Below, in pieces: positions 1-7,203 of a stretch of DNA of 8,521 nt (position 1 is its first letter; every line of letters begins with the position of its first letter). Made by a program: the position numbers and the translations under genes. Source of the DNA: Betaproteobacteria bacterium (GTDB taxonomy: Bacteria > Pseudomonadota > Gammaproteobacteria > Burkholderiales > Burkholderiaceae); the NCBI GenBank assembly GCA_015654605.1, contig JAATGO010000163.1, forward strand, positions 1 to 8,521. The letters are read 5' to 3'. The notes beneath the pieces were generated by a model that made no database searches, was not told the DNA's origin, and worked only from the letters and a program-made list of their open reading frames with translations.

Positions 1-736
1 TAATCCCAAATTCATTGGCTGCCTTAATGGCATTGATCACATCTCCACCCGCAACAGCCAGACCGAGAATTTGTGCTTTAGATGCCTGTGCCTGCAATAG
101 AAATGAGGAAAAATCAGACGTTGCTAATGGCACGCGTACCTGTCCCAGTACCTTACCTCCGCCTGTTTTAATCACATCGGAAGTATCTTTTTCCAATGAG
201 GTACCAAACGCATAATCAGCAGTAAGAAAATACCACGACAGTCCTCCTTGCTTAGTAATGGCAGCGCCAGTTCCTCTAGCCAAAGCCGTCGTGTCATAAG
301 CATACTGAATAGTATAAGCATTACATTCCTCATTGGTCTGGCGTGTGGTACCAGCACCTACGGAAATAAAAACTTTCTTTTTTTCTCCCGCAACCTGCCC
401 CATGGCAAGACTAGCAGCAGAATTCACACCGCCGATTAACATGTCGACGCCACCACGATCAAACCACTCACGCGCCTTATTGGCAGCAATATCGGCTTTA
501 TTCTGATGATCTGCTGTCACCAATTCAATTTTCTTGCCATTAATACTGCCACCAGCATCAGCAATCGCCATTTTGATGGCCTCAATACCACCTTGCCCAT
601 CAAAGTCAGCATAGGTTCCCGACATATCAGTAATAAAACCAATTCTAATCACATCTCCAGCAGCCTGTACATTACCAATACAAGTCAGTGCCATACTGAT
701 GGATAGCACGACTTTGCTTAACATATTTTTCACCAT
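1..736 (-). CDS. Periplasmic substrate-binding protein of a branched-chain amino acid-type ABC transporter (3' part cut by window edge)
   Basis: The first ~245 residues of a LivJ-like (Peripl_BP_6 / HAAT family) binding protein are visible; the frame is open to the left edge, so the C-terminus is missing. A signal peptide is clear: a Lys-containing start, a hydrophobic stretch (VVLSISMALTCIG), and an Ala-X-Ala-like site near VQA|AG at residue ~25. The mature protein begins with the family pattern RIGFITDMSGTYADFDG, followed by INGKKIELVTADHQNKADIA and MLIGGVNSAASLA, typical of the ligand-gripping lobe. The start at 736 is supported by a strong AAGGAG just upstream; because that lies only 3 nt from the ATG, the adjacent GTG at 733 is an alternative. 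It captures a small ligand in the periplasm for import. Ligand specificity cannot be read. No permease or ATPase gene lies in the window. It is the last visible gene of the run behind the two dehydrogenases, so the ligand may feed them (inference). Confidence 0.9.
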   Translation of the reverse strand, partial: MVKNMLSKVVLSISMALTCIGNVQAAGDVIRIGFITDMSGTYADFDGQGGIEAIKMAIADAGGSINGKKIELVTADHQNKADIAANKAREWFDRGGVDMLIGGVNSAASLAMGQVAGEKKKVFISVGAGTTRQTNEECNAYTIQYAYDTTALARGTGAAITKQGGLSWYFLTADYAFGTSLEKDTSDVIKTGGGKVLGQVRVPLATSDFSSFLLQAQASKAQILGLAVAGGDVINAIKAANEFGI

Positions 737-754
737 TGTCTCCTTATTTATTTT

Positions 755-802
755 TTATGAAAAGGCTACTGTCAGCAGCATATTACATGCCGTTGGCGAC
801 AT
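755..802 (-). other. Possible short leader ORF upstream of the binding protein gene
   Basis: On the minus strand an ATG at 802 preceded by GAGGGGGAA opens a 15-codon frame (MSPTACNMLLTVAFS) that ends 18 nt before the binding-protein start. A still smaller frame (Met-Lys-Glu-stop, 833–844) sits just upstream. They could be leader peptides or chance frames in a purine-rich leader. Nothing beyond position and the GAGG core supports translation. Confidence 0.15.
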
Positions 803-859
803 TCCCCCTCTCACAATCTCTTCTTTCTTTTTTTACTCCTTCATTTCTACTTCTTCCTT
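803..859. repeat. Polypyrimidine/polypurine tract in the leader of the binding-protein gene
   Basis: Over 57 bases the plus strand has no G and only six A; the rest is C and T. The transcript of the minus-strand unit is therefore almost pure purine here, with several Shine-Dalgarno-like words (AAGGA, AAGGAG, GAGGGGG). It lies in the 168-base gap between the aldehyde dehydrogenase remnant and the binding-protein gene. It could be an unstructured leader, a triplex-prone tract, or an evolutionary accident. Confidence 0.6.
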
Positions 860-904
860 GCACTCAAGTTAGTTTCGCATTGACTGATTGTTGCGACAAG
901 CATC

Positions 905-1708
905 CTACACTGCTGCACGCGTATGTTCACTATTAATCAGACGCAAAATACCCAGTGGGTTAGTATTCTGTAATGCTGCTGGCAACAATGTGTCGGGATA
1001 ATTTTGATAACACACTGGACGTAAAAATCTTTCTATTGCCAACGAGCCCACCGAAGTGCCACGCATATCAGATGTTGCTGGATAGGGGCCGCCATGCACC
1101 ATGGCAGCATCTGCGACATATTCTGACGTCACCAAATGACCACCATGCGCCTTAAATACCACCGGACAACCTGCGGCAAGTGCGGCGGCGGTATCACCTC
1201 CCGCGACTGAAAACGCCAGAGGGAAATTACTCGCGCCAAACACAGCAACTGGCCCCACACCAATCTTGTATTGCCGTAAATCTGGACGCGGCAATGGCTG
1301 CCGTTCTGGTAATGCCGTATCAATACGCGCTCCGTAAAAATCACCACGACGCAACACTTTGGCAAACAAACGCATCTGGTTACTGGTACGGCTGCGCTCC
1401 CCTTTTAATCGTGCTACTGGCAATGCAGTTTCACGCACGATTTCTGCAATAAAATCATCTCCCAATGCATCGATTTCTTCCGCAATTGTCTCAAGAAAAA
1501 CAGCGCGCGCCTCAGCGGATAAAGCACGATATGCTGGATAAGATTGCTGAGCCGCACGCACCGCTGCATTAATTTCCTGTTCAGTCGCCTCTACAAATAC
1601 CACTGGATATTTCTCTCCATCTACCGCAGCAATGCTGTGCAACAAGACACTGCCATTTCCACTGCGCTGTGTACCGATATAATTATGTCCAAGAATACTT
1701 GCCATCAT
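905..1708 (-). pseudogene. Aldehyde dehydrogenase of the 2,5-dioxovalerate (alpha-ketoglutarate semialdehyde) type with a large in-frame internal deletion
   Basis: The 267-residue frame matches this ALDH subfamily at both ends, but the family is normally ~525 residues. Residues 1–~201 are the normal N-terminal part: GHNYIG, then RETALPVARLKGERSRTSNQ, MRLFAKVLRRGDFYGARID, GPVAVFGASNFPLAFSVAGG (with the conserved Asn-Phe-Pro) and GCPVVFKAH. Residues ~202–267 are the normal C-terminus: AMVHGGPYPATSD, GTSVGSLAIERFLRPVCYQ, NPLGILRLINSEHTRAAV. The join lies near 1103–1108 (VADA|AMVHGG). The missing ~250 residues should carry the cofactor glycine motif, general-base Glu and nucleophilic Cys, so dehydrogenase activity is not expected. 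The reading frame survives the join without a stop. Intact relatives oxidise alpha-ketoglutarate semialdehyde to alpha-ketoglutarate with NAD(P)+ in sugar-acid and hydroxyproline breakdown. AGGA precedes two adjacent ATGs (1708 and 1705); the second has slightly better spacing. It lies 91 nt behind the alcohol dehydrogenase gene. Confidence 0.85.
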
Positions 1709-1799
1709 ACGTTCCTAATTCTGTTTTACTACGTAGGTACTGGATATCAAATTCGCGTACATTCGTCGCTGTGATCATCGCTTAACGGCCTGGTAAAAG

Positions 1800-2939
1800 C
1801 TACATTGACGCTTCTAACATACGACGATAATCGTCTTCCGAAGCAACACGTGGATTGGTCTTGTGGCTATGATCTGCTAACGCTCCCTGAATAATTTTGG
1901 GAAAAATCTCACGTGTCACTCCCAATTCCTGCAATCCTGATGGCAACCCCAAACGCCTGGTCATTAGGTTGATCTCATTTCCGATTTCCGCAGCATCCGT
2001 CAAATGCATGGCATGTGCCATACGCTCCAGCTTCTGTTCTTTCTGCATCGATTCTGCTTCTTGGTTAAACGCAATAATCGCTGGCAAAAAAATAGCATTT
2101 AATGTCCCGTGATGTAAGCGCGGATTAATTCCTCCCAAGGAATGACTCAAGCTATGTACGCAACCGAGACCCTTCTGGAAGGCCATTGCTCCTTGCATGG
2201 ATGCACTCATCATATTAAGACGCGCTTCACGATCATGCGGTTGTATAGTCGCTTTTTCTATATGTCCCCATGCGCGCCACAAGCCATCAAGTGCAATACC
2301 ATCGGCAGGAGGATTAAAAGCAGGGGACATAAATGTTTCCATACAATGTGCGATGGCATCCATGCCTGTTGCTGCCGTCAGTAATGGTGGTAAGTCTAGC
2401 GTCAATTCTGGATCGCAAATGGCAACACGAGGCACCAGGTATGGCGATAGCACACCAACCTTACGACCATCATCAAGAATAAGAATGGCACCACGACCAA
2501 CTTCGCTACCGGTTCCCGCAGTAGTAGGAATAGCAATTACTGGCGCTGTCGCTGCGGTAATATTGCTCATACCACCTTCAATGACAGCAAACGATTTCAA
2601 TGCCCCAGTATGTGTCGCACAGACAGCAAGCCCCTTTGCCAAGTCGATAGAAGACCCTCCACCCACAGCAATAATGCCGTCAAAGCCACCATCTCGATAC
2701 ATAGCAACAGCAGCGCGTACCGCAGCCTCATTTGGATTAGGTGGCGTCTGATCAAAGATATCTGCTGCGCTGCTCTGCTTAAGTTGCGCCAATACACGAT
2801 CAATCAGGCCAGCCGCCCGAATACCAGCATCCGTCACAATCAATGGGCGACGAATGCCAATACGATCACACTCCTGCTGCAATACGCTCAATACACCATC
2901 CCCAAATTGAACTTGGGTAATATAATTAATCAACGCCAT
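1800..2939 (-). CDS. Iron-containing (type III) alcohol dehydrogenase
   Basis: This is a full-length 379-residue member of the Fe-ADH family, which oxidises alcohols or reduces aldehydes with NAD(P)(H). The N-terminal half is the nucleotide-binding domain, with the pyrophosphate loop GGGSSIDLAKG at ~93–103 and PTTAGTGSEV at ~138–147. The helical C-terminal half holds the expected metal ligands: Asp194 and His198 in GMDAIAHCMETF, His262 in GCVHSLSHSLGG and His277 in LHHGTLNA; His266 matches the conserved second His. All look intact, so the enzyme should be active. The start at 2939 is set by AAGG 7 nt upstream. It is the first gene of the minus-strand unit, divergent from the LysR regulator, with the truncated aldehyde dehydrogenase 91 nt downstream. 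An alcohol–aldehyde–acid sequence is suggested, but the substrate (hydroxybutyrate-like, lactaldehyde-like or other) cannot be told from the sequence. Confidence 0.93.
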   Translation of the reverse strand: MALINYITQVQFGDGVLSVLQQECDRIGIRRPLIVTDAGIRAAGLIDRVLAQLKQSSAADIFDQTPPNPNEAAVRAAVAMYRDGGFDGIIAVGGGSSIDLAKGLAVCATHTGALKSFAVIEGGMSNITAATAPVIAIPTTAGTGSEVGRGAILILDDGRKVGVLSPYLVPRVAICDPELTLDLPPLLTAATGMDAIAHCMETFMSPAFNPPADGIALDGLWRAWGHIEKATIQPHDREARLNMMSASMQGAMAFQKGLGCVHSLSHSLGGINPRLHHGTLNAIFLPAIIAFNQEAESMQKEQKLERMAHAMHLTDAAEIGNEINLMTRRLGLPSGLQELGVTREIFPKIIQGALADHSHKTNPRVASEDDYRRMLEASM

Positions 2940-3200
2940 GTTCTAGCCTTAAAGTTATACTTGTCTCTACAATTGGTTTCATCATGAACGCCGATGCAGG
3001 TTTGAATGCTGCTGTCTGGCAGGAAAATCAGCCACTATATCCTGCAGTAAGATACCTTTAAATCCACCTGCTACGGGATTCTTGATCGTTTTTATATATC
3101 CGCTCTTTGTTATCGTAAGAATGTTTATATGAAACTTTATGACAACACAGCCATTCTGACCAATGAGATGTTTTGATACAGCTATCACTTTTATTCATAG
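2940..3200. promoter_or_regulatory. Divergent control region between the LysR regulator and the alcohol dehydrogenase unit
   Basis: Both transcription units must start within these 261 bases, the classical place for a LysR-type operator. Two inverted repeats are visible: AATCC (3061–3065) with GGATT (3076–3080), and TGATA (3174–3178) with TATCA (3183–3187). The second lies 13 nt before the regulator's ATG and could serve autoregulation. Neither is a textbook T-N11-A box. A TATAAC on the minus strand ~15 nt before the dehydrogenase ATG resembles a -10 element but has no good -35 and leaves almost no leader. I cannot fix either promoter. Confidence 0.4.
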
Positions 3201-4145
3201 ATGATGATCCCACCACTCCACTCCATCACCTCACGTCTGCATCTGAAACAGTTGCGCCTGATCATCGCTCTGGCTGAGCACGGCTCTCTATTGAAAGCAT
3301 CAGAGCAGGTTGCCCTGACTCAGCCTGGTGCCAGCAAAGCACTACAGGAGGTCGAAACGACCTTGGGGGCACAACTGTTTACGCGCACTAATCGCGGCAT
3401 GGAACCTACTAATCTGGGGCATTGTGTCATTCGCTACGCACGCGTCATTCATACGGATCTGGCACATCTGCGAGAGGAAATGATTGGCATCCAGCAAGGC
3501 CATGGCGGCCGTCTAGCGTTAGGTGTGATCATGGGGGCAGTTCCCCTAGCCACAGATGCCTTGTCACGGTTGCTGGAAAAGCAACCAGCATTGTCGGTAG
3601 AAATCGTGGAAGATACTAGTGCCCGTCTGTTGCGCCTGCTGGATCAAGGTCGCCTGGATATTGCCATCTGTCGTACCAGCATCAGCCAGCAACCACATTT
3701 ATATGATAGCGTCGACATTCATCAGGAAAAGCTGGCCGTAGTCGCCAACGCCAACCATCCACTATCCACCAGAAAAAAACTCCAATTAGCTGACCTTGCC
3801 CATTCTCGCTGGGTCGTCTACTCTGCGAACATGCCAATGCGTGTCTTATTAGAACGAGAGTTTCATGCAGCCAACCTACGCTTTCCCATTCATTTAATGG
3901 AAACAACATCAGCATTTACCACGTTGTCTCTACTACAGAAAAACCCGTCATTTGTCGCGCTCATGTCTATCGATGTTGCACAATTCTGTACTCGATTTGG
4001 CATGACATGTATCTTGCCTCTCGCCCTGCATTCTCGTAGCGAGCCCTATCAGCTAGTCACTCGACATGGCAGCACGCTAACACCTGTGACACAAATGCTG
4101 ACAGAAGAATTTCCTATCGTTTCTAGCGATAATCATGAGACATAG
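3201..4145 (+). CDS. LysR-family transcriptional regulator (GbpR/PcaQ-like)
   Basis: The protein has 314 residues, the usual LysR size. Residues ~14–73 form the winged helix-turn-helix (LKQLRLIIALAEHGSLLKAS, ALTQPGASKALQEVE, GAQLFTRTNRGMEPT). A linker helix (~80–100) and a periplasmic-binding-like effector domain (~104–302; GRLALGVIMGAVP, LDIAICRT) follow. The HTH and the LHSITSRLHLKQLRL lead-in recall the GbpR-like branch, often tied to sugar or aromatic-acid catabolism and uptake genes. It most likely controls the divergent dehydrogenase/binding-protein unit from the 261-base gap, in response to an unknown metabolite. The in-frame TAG directly before ATG 3201 makes this the first possible ATG, with a second ATG at 3204. 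There is no good ribosome binding site, so initiation may be weak. Its 3' end faces the dsbD 3' end with 27 nt between stops. Confidence 0.92.
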   Translation: MMIPPLHSITSRLHLKQLRLIIALAEHGSLLKASEQVALTQPGASKALQEVETTLGAQLFTRTNRGMEPTNLGHCVIRYARVIHTDLAHLREEMIGIQQGHGGRLALGVIMGAVPLATDALSRLLEKQPALSVEIVEDTSARLLRLLDQGRLDIAICRTSISQQPHLYDSVDIHQEKLAVVANANHPLSTRKKLQLADLAHSRWVVYSANMPMRVLLEREFHAANLRFPIHLMETTSAFTTLSLLQKNPSFVALMSIDVAQFCTRFGMTCILPLALHSRSEPYQLVTRHGSTLTPVTQMLTEEFPIVSSDNHET

Positions 4146-4172
4146 CCATGGCATGCATCGCCCCTACAGTGC

Positions 4173-5954
4173 TCACAACGCCTCGAGTGTCTGTAAGAAT
4201 TGCGACGCGTCCTGATAGCCAATGACACTTTTATCCGCCAGCACTTTACCATTGGTATCAAAGAAGATAATTGCTGGTGGCCCAAATAAGTGGAATCGCT
4301 TCAACATCTCTTTATCATTGTTATTGTTAGCCGTCACATCAATCTGCAGCAATATCATGTTGGCGAATTTCTCTTGAATGCGTGCATTGGGAAATGTCAG
4401 TCTCTCCATGTCTTTGCATGATACACACCAGTCAGCATAAAAATCGAGCATCACGATTTTTCCCTTGCTTTGCGCCAAGGCCTTATCCAACTCAGCACTG
4501 GAGGTAACAGGAACAAAATTTGTCTGCGCTGTCGGTGCTCCCGCTAAATGTGAGAGAGGAGACAATGGATCACGTCCACCTGTGGTAACGCTGACTAATT
4601 GCAAAATGCCCAAAGTGGTAATAGCAAGACCGCACGCCTTAAGTAACCATCCTCCCACTTGCCCCCATAACAAATAAGCACCATACCCAATACCTAACAC
4701 TGCCCACCCGACAACATACAGTGCAGCAGGGATAATAGGAGAAACCATCCACCATGCGGTGGCTAGCATTAACACTCCGAAAAGACGTTTAACCGATTCC
4801 ATCCACATTCCTGCGCGTGGTAATAACGCACCGGCTGATGCGCCGATGAGCAGCAATGGCACGCTCATCCCGACAGCCATGGCAAACAAGGCACTGCCAC
4901 CGATGACCACATCACGTGTTTGACTGATGTACACAAGCGCTCCCGCCAAAGGTGCCGCCACACAAGGTCCCACGATCAATGCTGAAATGGCTCCCATGAT
5001 AAAAACGCCCAGCAGCTTCCCTCCGCTCTGTTTTTCTGAAACAAATGAAAGACGTGTCTGTAATGCGGGAGGTAATTGCAGTTGATACACATTAAACATC
5101 GACAGTGCCAACACCACCATCAACACAGCGAACAATCCTAAAACCCAAGGATTCTGTAAAGATGCTGACAATCCCTCTCCCAATAATCCTGCAGTCACAC
5201 CAAGAATCGTATAGACCAGTGCCATGCCAAAGGAATACACGACCGACAGCAATAGACCACGTAAGCGCGTTTGCTGTCCACCTTCGCCAACAATGATGGA
5301 GGACAAAATGGGCATCATCGGTAAAACACAAGGTGTCAGCGATAAACCAATGCCAAGGACAAAGAACAGGAACAAAATTTTCAGCAACTTCCTCCCCTGT
5401 AACGCCGCTACGATTCCCCCCATATCGGAGGAAGAAACGGAGGTATTGGTTGGCGGTGCTGTTGCAGTGAATTCAGTTGTTTTGCCAATCATCTCTGGCG
5501 ATAAGCTGAGAGTTTCATCCATCGGCGGATAACATAAACCGCGATCAGCGCAGCCCTGTCCTGTGGCAATCAACGTAAATTTACCAGTTGCATCAACGGG
5601 AATCCGAATATCGACACGCTGACGATACGTCTCTACTTCTTTCTGGAAATTAACATCATATTTCACATGCCCTGGCGGAAACTGCGGTACTCCCAGCGTT
5701 GCTCCTTCTGCCTGGAAATGAAAGCGATCGCGATACATGTAATAACCGTCAGCGATGATATATGTCACCTCCACTGTCTTGGCATCCACCATATGTGCCG
5801 ACAACTTGAACGCTGCATCTGGCGCCAGATACTCCTGTGCCTGTACCAATGTGGAGCATAACAAAGTCAGCAGCATCAACAGCCGGATGTAAATAAGGCG
5901 GTATTGACGACCCTTTGTATACGTAGATAATTTCAGCAAACAAGACTTCCACAT
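4173..5954 (-). CDS. dsbD: Thiol:disulfide interchange protein DsbD (cytochrome c biogenesis / periplasmic reductant carrier)
   Basis: DsbD passes electrons from cytoplasmic thioredoxin across the inner membrane to periplasmic partners such as DsbC and cytochrome c maturation proteins. All three modules are present. A signal sequence ends near VQA|QE (residue ~39). The periplasmic alpha domain carries Cys135 and Cys141 in GCADRGLCYPP. The multi-pass membrane beta domain spans ~190–460 with the redox pair Cys209 (LTPCVLPMMP) and Cys331 (VGPCVAAPLAG). The C-terminal thioredoxin-like gamma domain has WCVSC (Cys510, Cys513). All six catalytic cysteines are kept and the length (593 aa) is typical. 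I chose ATG 5954 because AGGA lies 9 nt before it; ATG 5963 is possible but has AGGA abutting it and would overlap cutA by 8 bases. Either way it is coupled to cutA. The signal-peptide n-region is unusually long for both starts. Confidence 0.96.
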   Translation of the reverse strand: MWKSCLLKLSTYTKGRQYRLIYIRLLMLLTLLCSTLVQAQEYLAPDAAFKLSAHMVDAKTVEVTYIIADGYYMYRDRFHFQAEGATLGVPQFPPGHVKYDVNFQKEVETYRQRVDIRIPVDATGKFTLIATGQGCADRGLCYPPMDETLSLSPEMIGKTTEFTATAPPTNTSVSSSDMGGIVAALQGRKLLKILFLFFVLGIGLSLTPCVLPMMPILSSIIVGEGGQQTRLRGLLLSVVYSFGMALVYTILGVTAGLLGEGLSASLQNPWVLGLFAVLMVVLALSMFNVYQLQLPPALQTRLSFVSEKQSGGKLLGVFIMGAISALIVGPCVAAPLAGALVYISQTRDVVIGGSALFAMAVGMSVPLLLIGASAGALLPRAGMWMESVKRLFGVLMLATAWWMVSPIIPAALYVVGWAVLGIGYGAYLLWGQVGGWLLKACGLAITTLGILQLVSVTTGGRDPLSPLSHLAGAPTAQTNFVPVTSSAELDKALAQSKGKIVMLDFYADWCVSCKDMERLTFPNARIQEKFANMILLQIDVTANNNNDKEMLKRFHLFGPPAIIFFDTNGKVLADKSVIGYQDASQFLQTLEAL

Positions 5955-5955
5955 G

Positions 5956-6300
5956 TCATTCATTCCTGATATCTTTCTTTTCTTTGGTTTCTTCTGTTAG
6001 CCAATGCAAATAGTCTGGCAAGCCTGCAATAATTGGCACAGCAATAATTTCTGGCACGTTAGCAGGATGCGCTGATTTGATGGCGGTCTCCAGCTCAGCA
6101 TATCGACTACGTACTGATTTAATGATTAGAGTCACTTCCCTATCCTGCTCAATCTGCCCCTGCCATCGATAAATCGACTGCACTCCTGGCATAATATTGA
6201 CACAAGCGGCTAAACGCTGCTCTACCAAGGCTTTCGCTACATCCATCGCCACAGACGACTCGGGAAGATTACTTAATACAAGGATCGGCTGTTCCTGCAT
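5956..6300 (-). CDS. cutA: Divalent-cation tolerance protein CutA
   Basis: CutA is a small, very stable trimeric protein of ferredoxin-like fold linked to copper and other divalent cation tolerance; its true role is unsettled. The 114 residues show the family's marks: an N-terminal strand ILVLSNLPE, LVEQRLAACVNIMPGVQSIY with Cys33, YRWQGQIEQDREVTLIIKS with Trp46, and HPANVPEIIAVPI with His78 and Glu84. I place the start at 6300, not at the upstream in-frame ATG 6342, because AGGA sits 6 nt before 6300 and family homology begins there. The stop lies 1 nt from the preferred dsbD start, so the two genes form an operon. This adjacency is common in betaproteobacteria. Confidence 0.95.
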   Translation of the reverse strand: MQEQPILVLSNLPESSVAMDVAKALVEQRLAACVNIMPGVQSIYRWQGQIEQDREVTLIIKSVRSRYAELETAIKSAHPANVPEIIAVPIIAGLPDYLHWLTEETKEKKDIRNE

Positions 6301-6354
6301 ACTCGTTCCTAGCTGAAACACTGTTGAGAAGAAATACTGCACTTAATTTAGCCT

Positions 6355-6381
6355 ATACAGGCCATACAAGCTGTACAGATG
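6355..6381. repeat. Three imperfect 9-base tandem units upstream of cutA
   Basis: Reading the plus strand, ATACAGGCC, ATACAAGCT and GTACAGATG follow one another without gaps, sharing the core TACA at the same phase. They begin 55 nt before the cutA start codon, where a promoter or a protein-binding array could lie. CTGTACAG at 6371–6378 is also an 8-base palindrome. Function is unknown. Confidence 0.35.
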
Positions 6382-6437
6382 AAGAGCATGTCTAGTTTCT
6401 CCAGCGATGGGAGAGCATCTTTATTAGCCATCATCAT

Positions 6438-6484
6438 CTGTCAGAAGACCTCTGCGAGCACACATGATGATGTGCACCTGACAG
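6438..6484. repeat. Nested inverted repeats (potential stem structure) in the rplQ–cutA gap
   Basis: CTGTCAG (6438–6444) pairs perfectly with CTGACAG (6478–6484). Inside, GCACA (6458–6462) pairs with TGTGC (6471–6475). CATCATC, just overlapping the left arm, could alternatively pair with GATGATG inside. There is no T run on either side, so it does not look like an intrinsic terminator. It could be a structured leader of cutA, a small RNA or a binding site. Confidence 0.35.
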
Positions 6485-6685
6485 TGCATAGGCATTGCTA
6501 CCGTCCATTCTATTTCAATCCGCTATGAGACGGGTACTAATTGTCGAAACGATCTAGCCAGTGGGAAAACGCATCCACGATAAGGCCATGAAATAACGGT
6601 CAACATGATACGCAACACCATAGTTGAGAAACACCCTGATCTTACTGCGAGATATCAATAGCACGGCCAGCAAACCAGCGCCCAT

Positions 6686-6712
6686 AAAAAAACCAGGCAA
6701 AGACCTGGTTTT
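6686..6712 (-). terminator. Intrinsic terminator of the rpsD–rpoA–rplQ operon
   Basis: On the minus strand AACCAGG and CCTGGTT form a 7-bp stem (extendable by A–T pairs) around a 6-nt loop, followed by seven T. It lies ~90 nt after the rplQ stop. The A run on the other arm means it could also work in the plus direction, but no plus-strand gene leads into it. Confidence 0.9.
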
Positions 6713-6801
6713 CAGTTTAGCAACTCTCTTGAAGCAAATTGGTGACTTTGGGTAATACAGTAGCCGGCCGCAATCGCACCAAAAGGTAAACGGGAAAATG
6801 T

Positions 6802-7194
6802 TTATTCAACGCTTGGTGCTTCAGCTTCGTCACTGACAGGACGATCAACCAGCTCTACGAAGGCCATTGGAGCATTGTCACCAACACGGAAACCCATCTT
6901 GAGAATACGCAGATATCCACCATTACGTGCTGCATACCGTGGACCAAGTTCGGAGAATAACTTACCAACGATTTCACGATCACGCAGACGATTGAATGCA
7001 AGACGCTTGTTCGCTACGCTGTCAGTCTTGCCTAATGTCAGAATAGGCTCAACAACACGACGTAATTCTTTCGCTTTTGGTAAAGTTGTTTTAATTGCCT
7101 CATGACGCAGTAAAGAGACTGTCATATTACGTAACATCGCCAAACGATGTGAGGAAGTACGATTTAATTTACGAAGACCATGACGGTGACGCAT
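6802..7194 (-). CDS. rplQ: 50S ribosomal protein L17
   Basis: L17 is a large-subunit protein near the peptide exit tunnel. The 130 residues open with the near-invariant [17 protein letters not shown] and continue with [45 protein letters not shown] and [20 protein letters not shown]. They end with a short acidic tail usual in proteobacteria. The start at 7194 follows AAAGGA with 6 nt spacing. It is the last gene of the alpha operon and is followed by a strong terminator. The gap to rpoA is 213 nt and contains two hairpins, so its level may be set apart from that of rpoA. Confidence 0.98.
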   Translation of the reverse strand: MRHRHGLRKLNRTSSHRLAMLRNMTVSLLRHEAIKTTLPKAKELRRVVEPILTLGKTDSVANKRLAFNRLRDREIVGKLFSELGPRYAARNGGYLRILKMGFRVGDNAPMAFVELVDRPVSDEAEAPSVE

Positions 7195-7203
7195 AATGAT
7201 TCC

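Larger units (their letters stand above)
6301..6801. other. 501-base stretch without a convincing gene, between rplQ and cutA
   Basis: The right end holds the rplQ terminator. The middle (about 6438–6484) holds nested inverted repeats, and 6355–6381 holds three imperfect 9-base units. The cutA promoter should lie in the left part, but I see no convincing -35/-10 pair. Short open frames exist (49 codons at 6379–6528 plus; 43 codons from 6684 minus), but they lack ribosome binding sites and recognisable content. No tRNA shape, insertion sequence end or transposase remnant was recognised. Confidence 0.6.

Noticed and set aside
1709..1799. Palindrome CTACGTAG in the gap between the two dehydrogenase genes
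   Set aside because: An 8-base palindrome alone, with no partner, promoter or T run, is not enough to call a site.
2197..2751. 184-codon plus-strand open frame inside the alcohol dehydrogenase gene
   Set aside because: It is antisense to a fully intact Fe-ADH gene with all metal ligands, and its translation looks like low-complexity shadow sequence.
5956..6342. Longer cutA start at 6342 (128 residues)
   Set aside because: The extra 14 residues lie outside the usual family N-terminus, and AGGA is well spaced before ATG 6300.
6379..6528. 49-codon open frame on the plus strand in the rplQ–cutA gap
   Set aside because: No ribosome binding site, no recognisable motif, and it runs through the inverted repeats; an open frame of this length is expected by chance.
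6553..6684. 43-codon open frame on the minus strand starting at the rplQ terminator T run
   Set aside because: Its ATG follows the T run directly with no Shine-Dalgarno sequence, so a transcript carrying it is unlikely.
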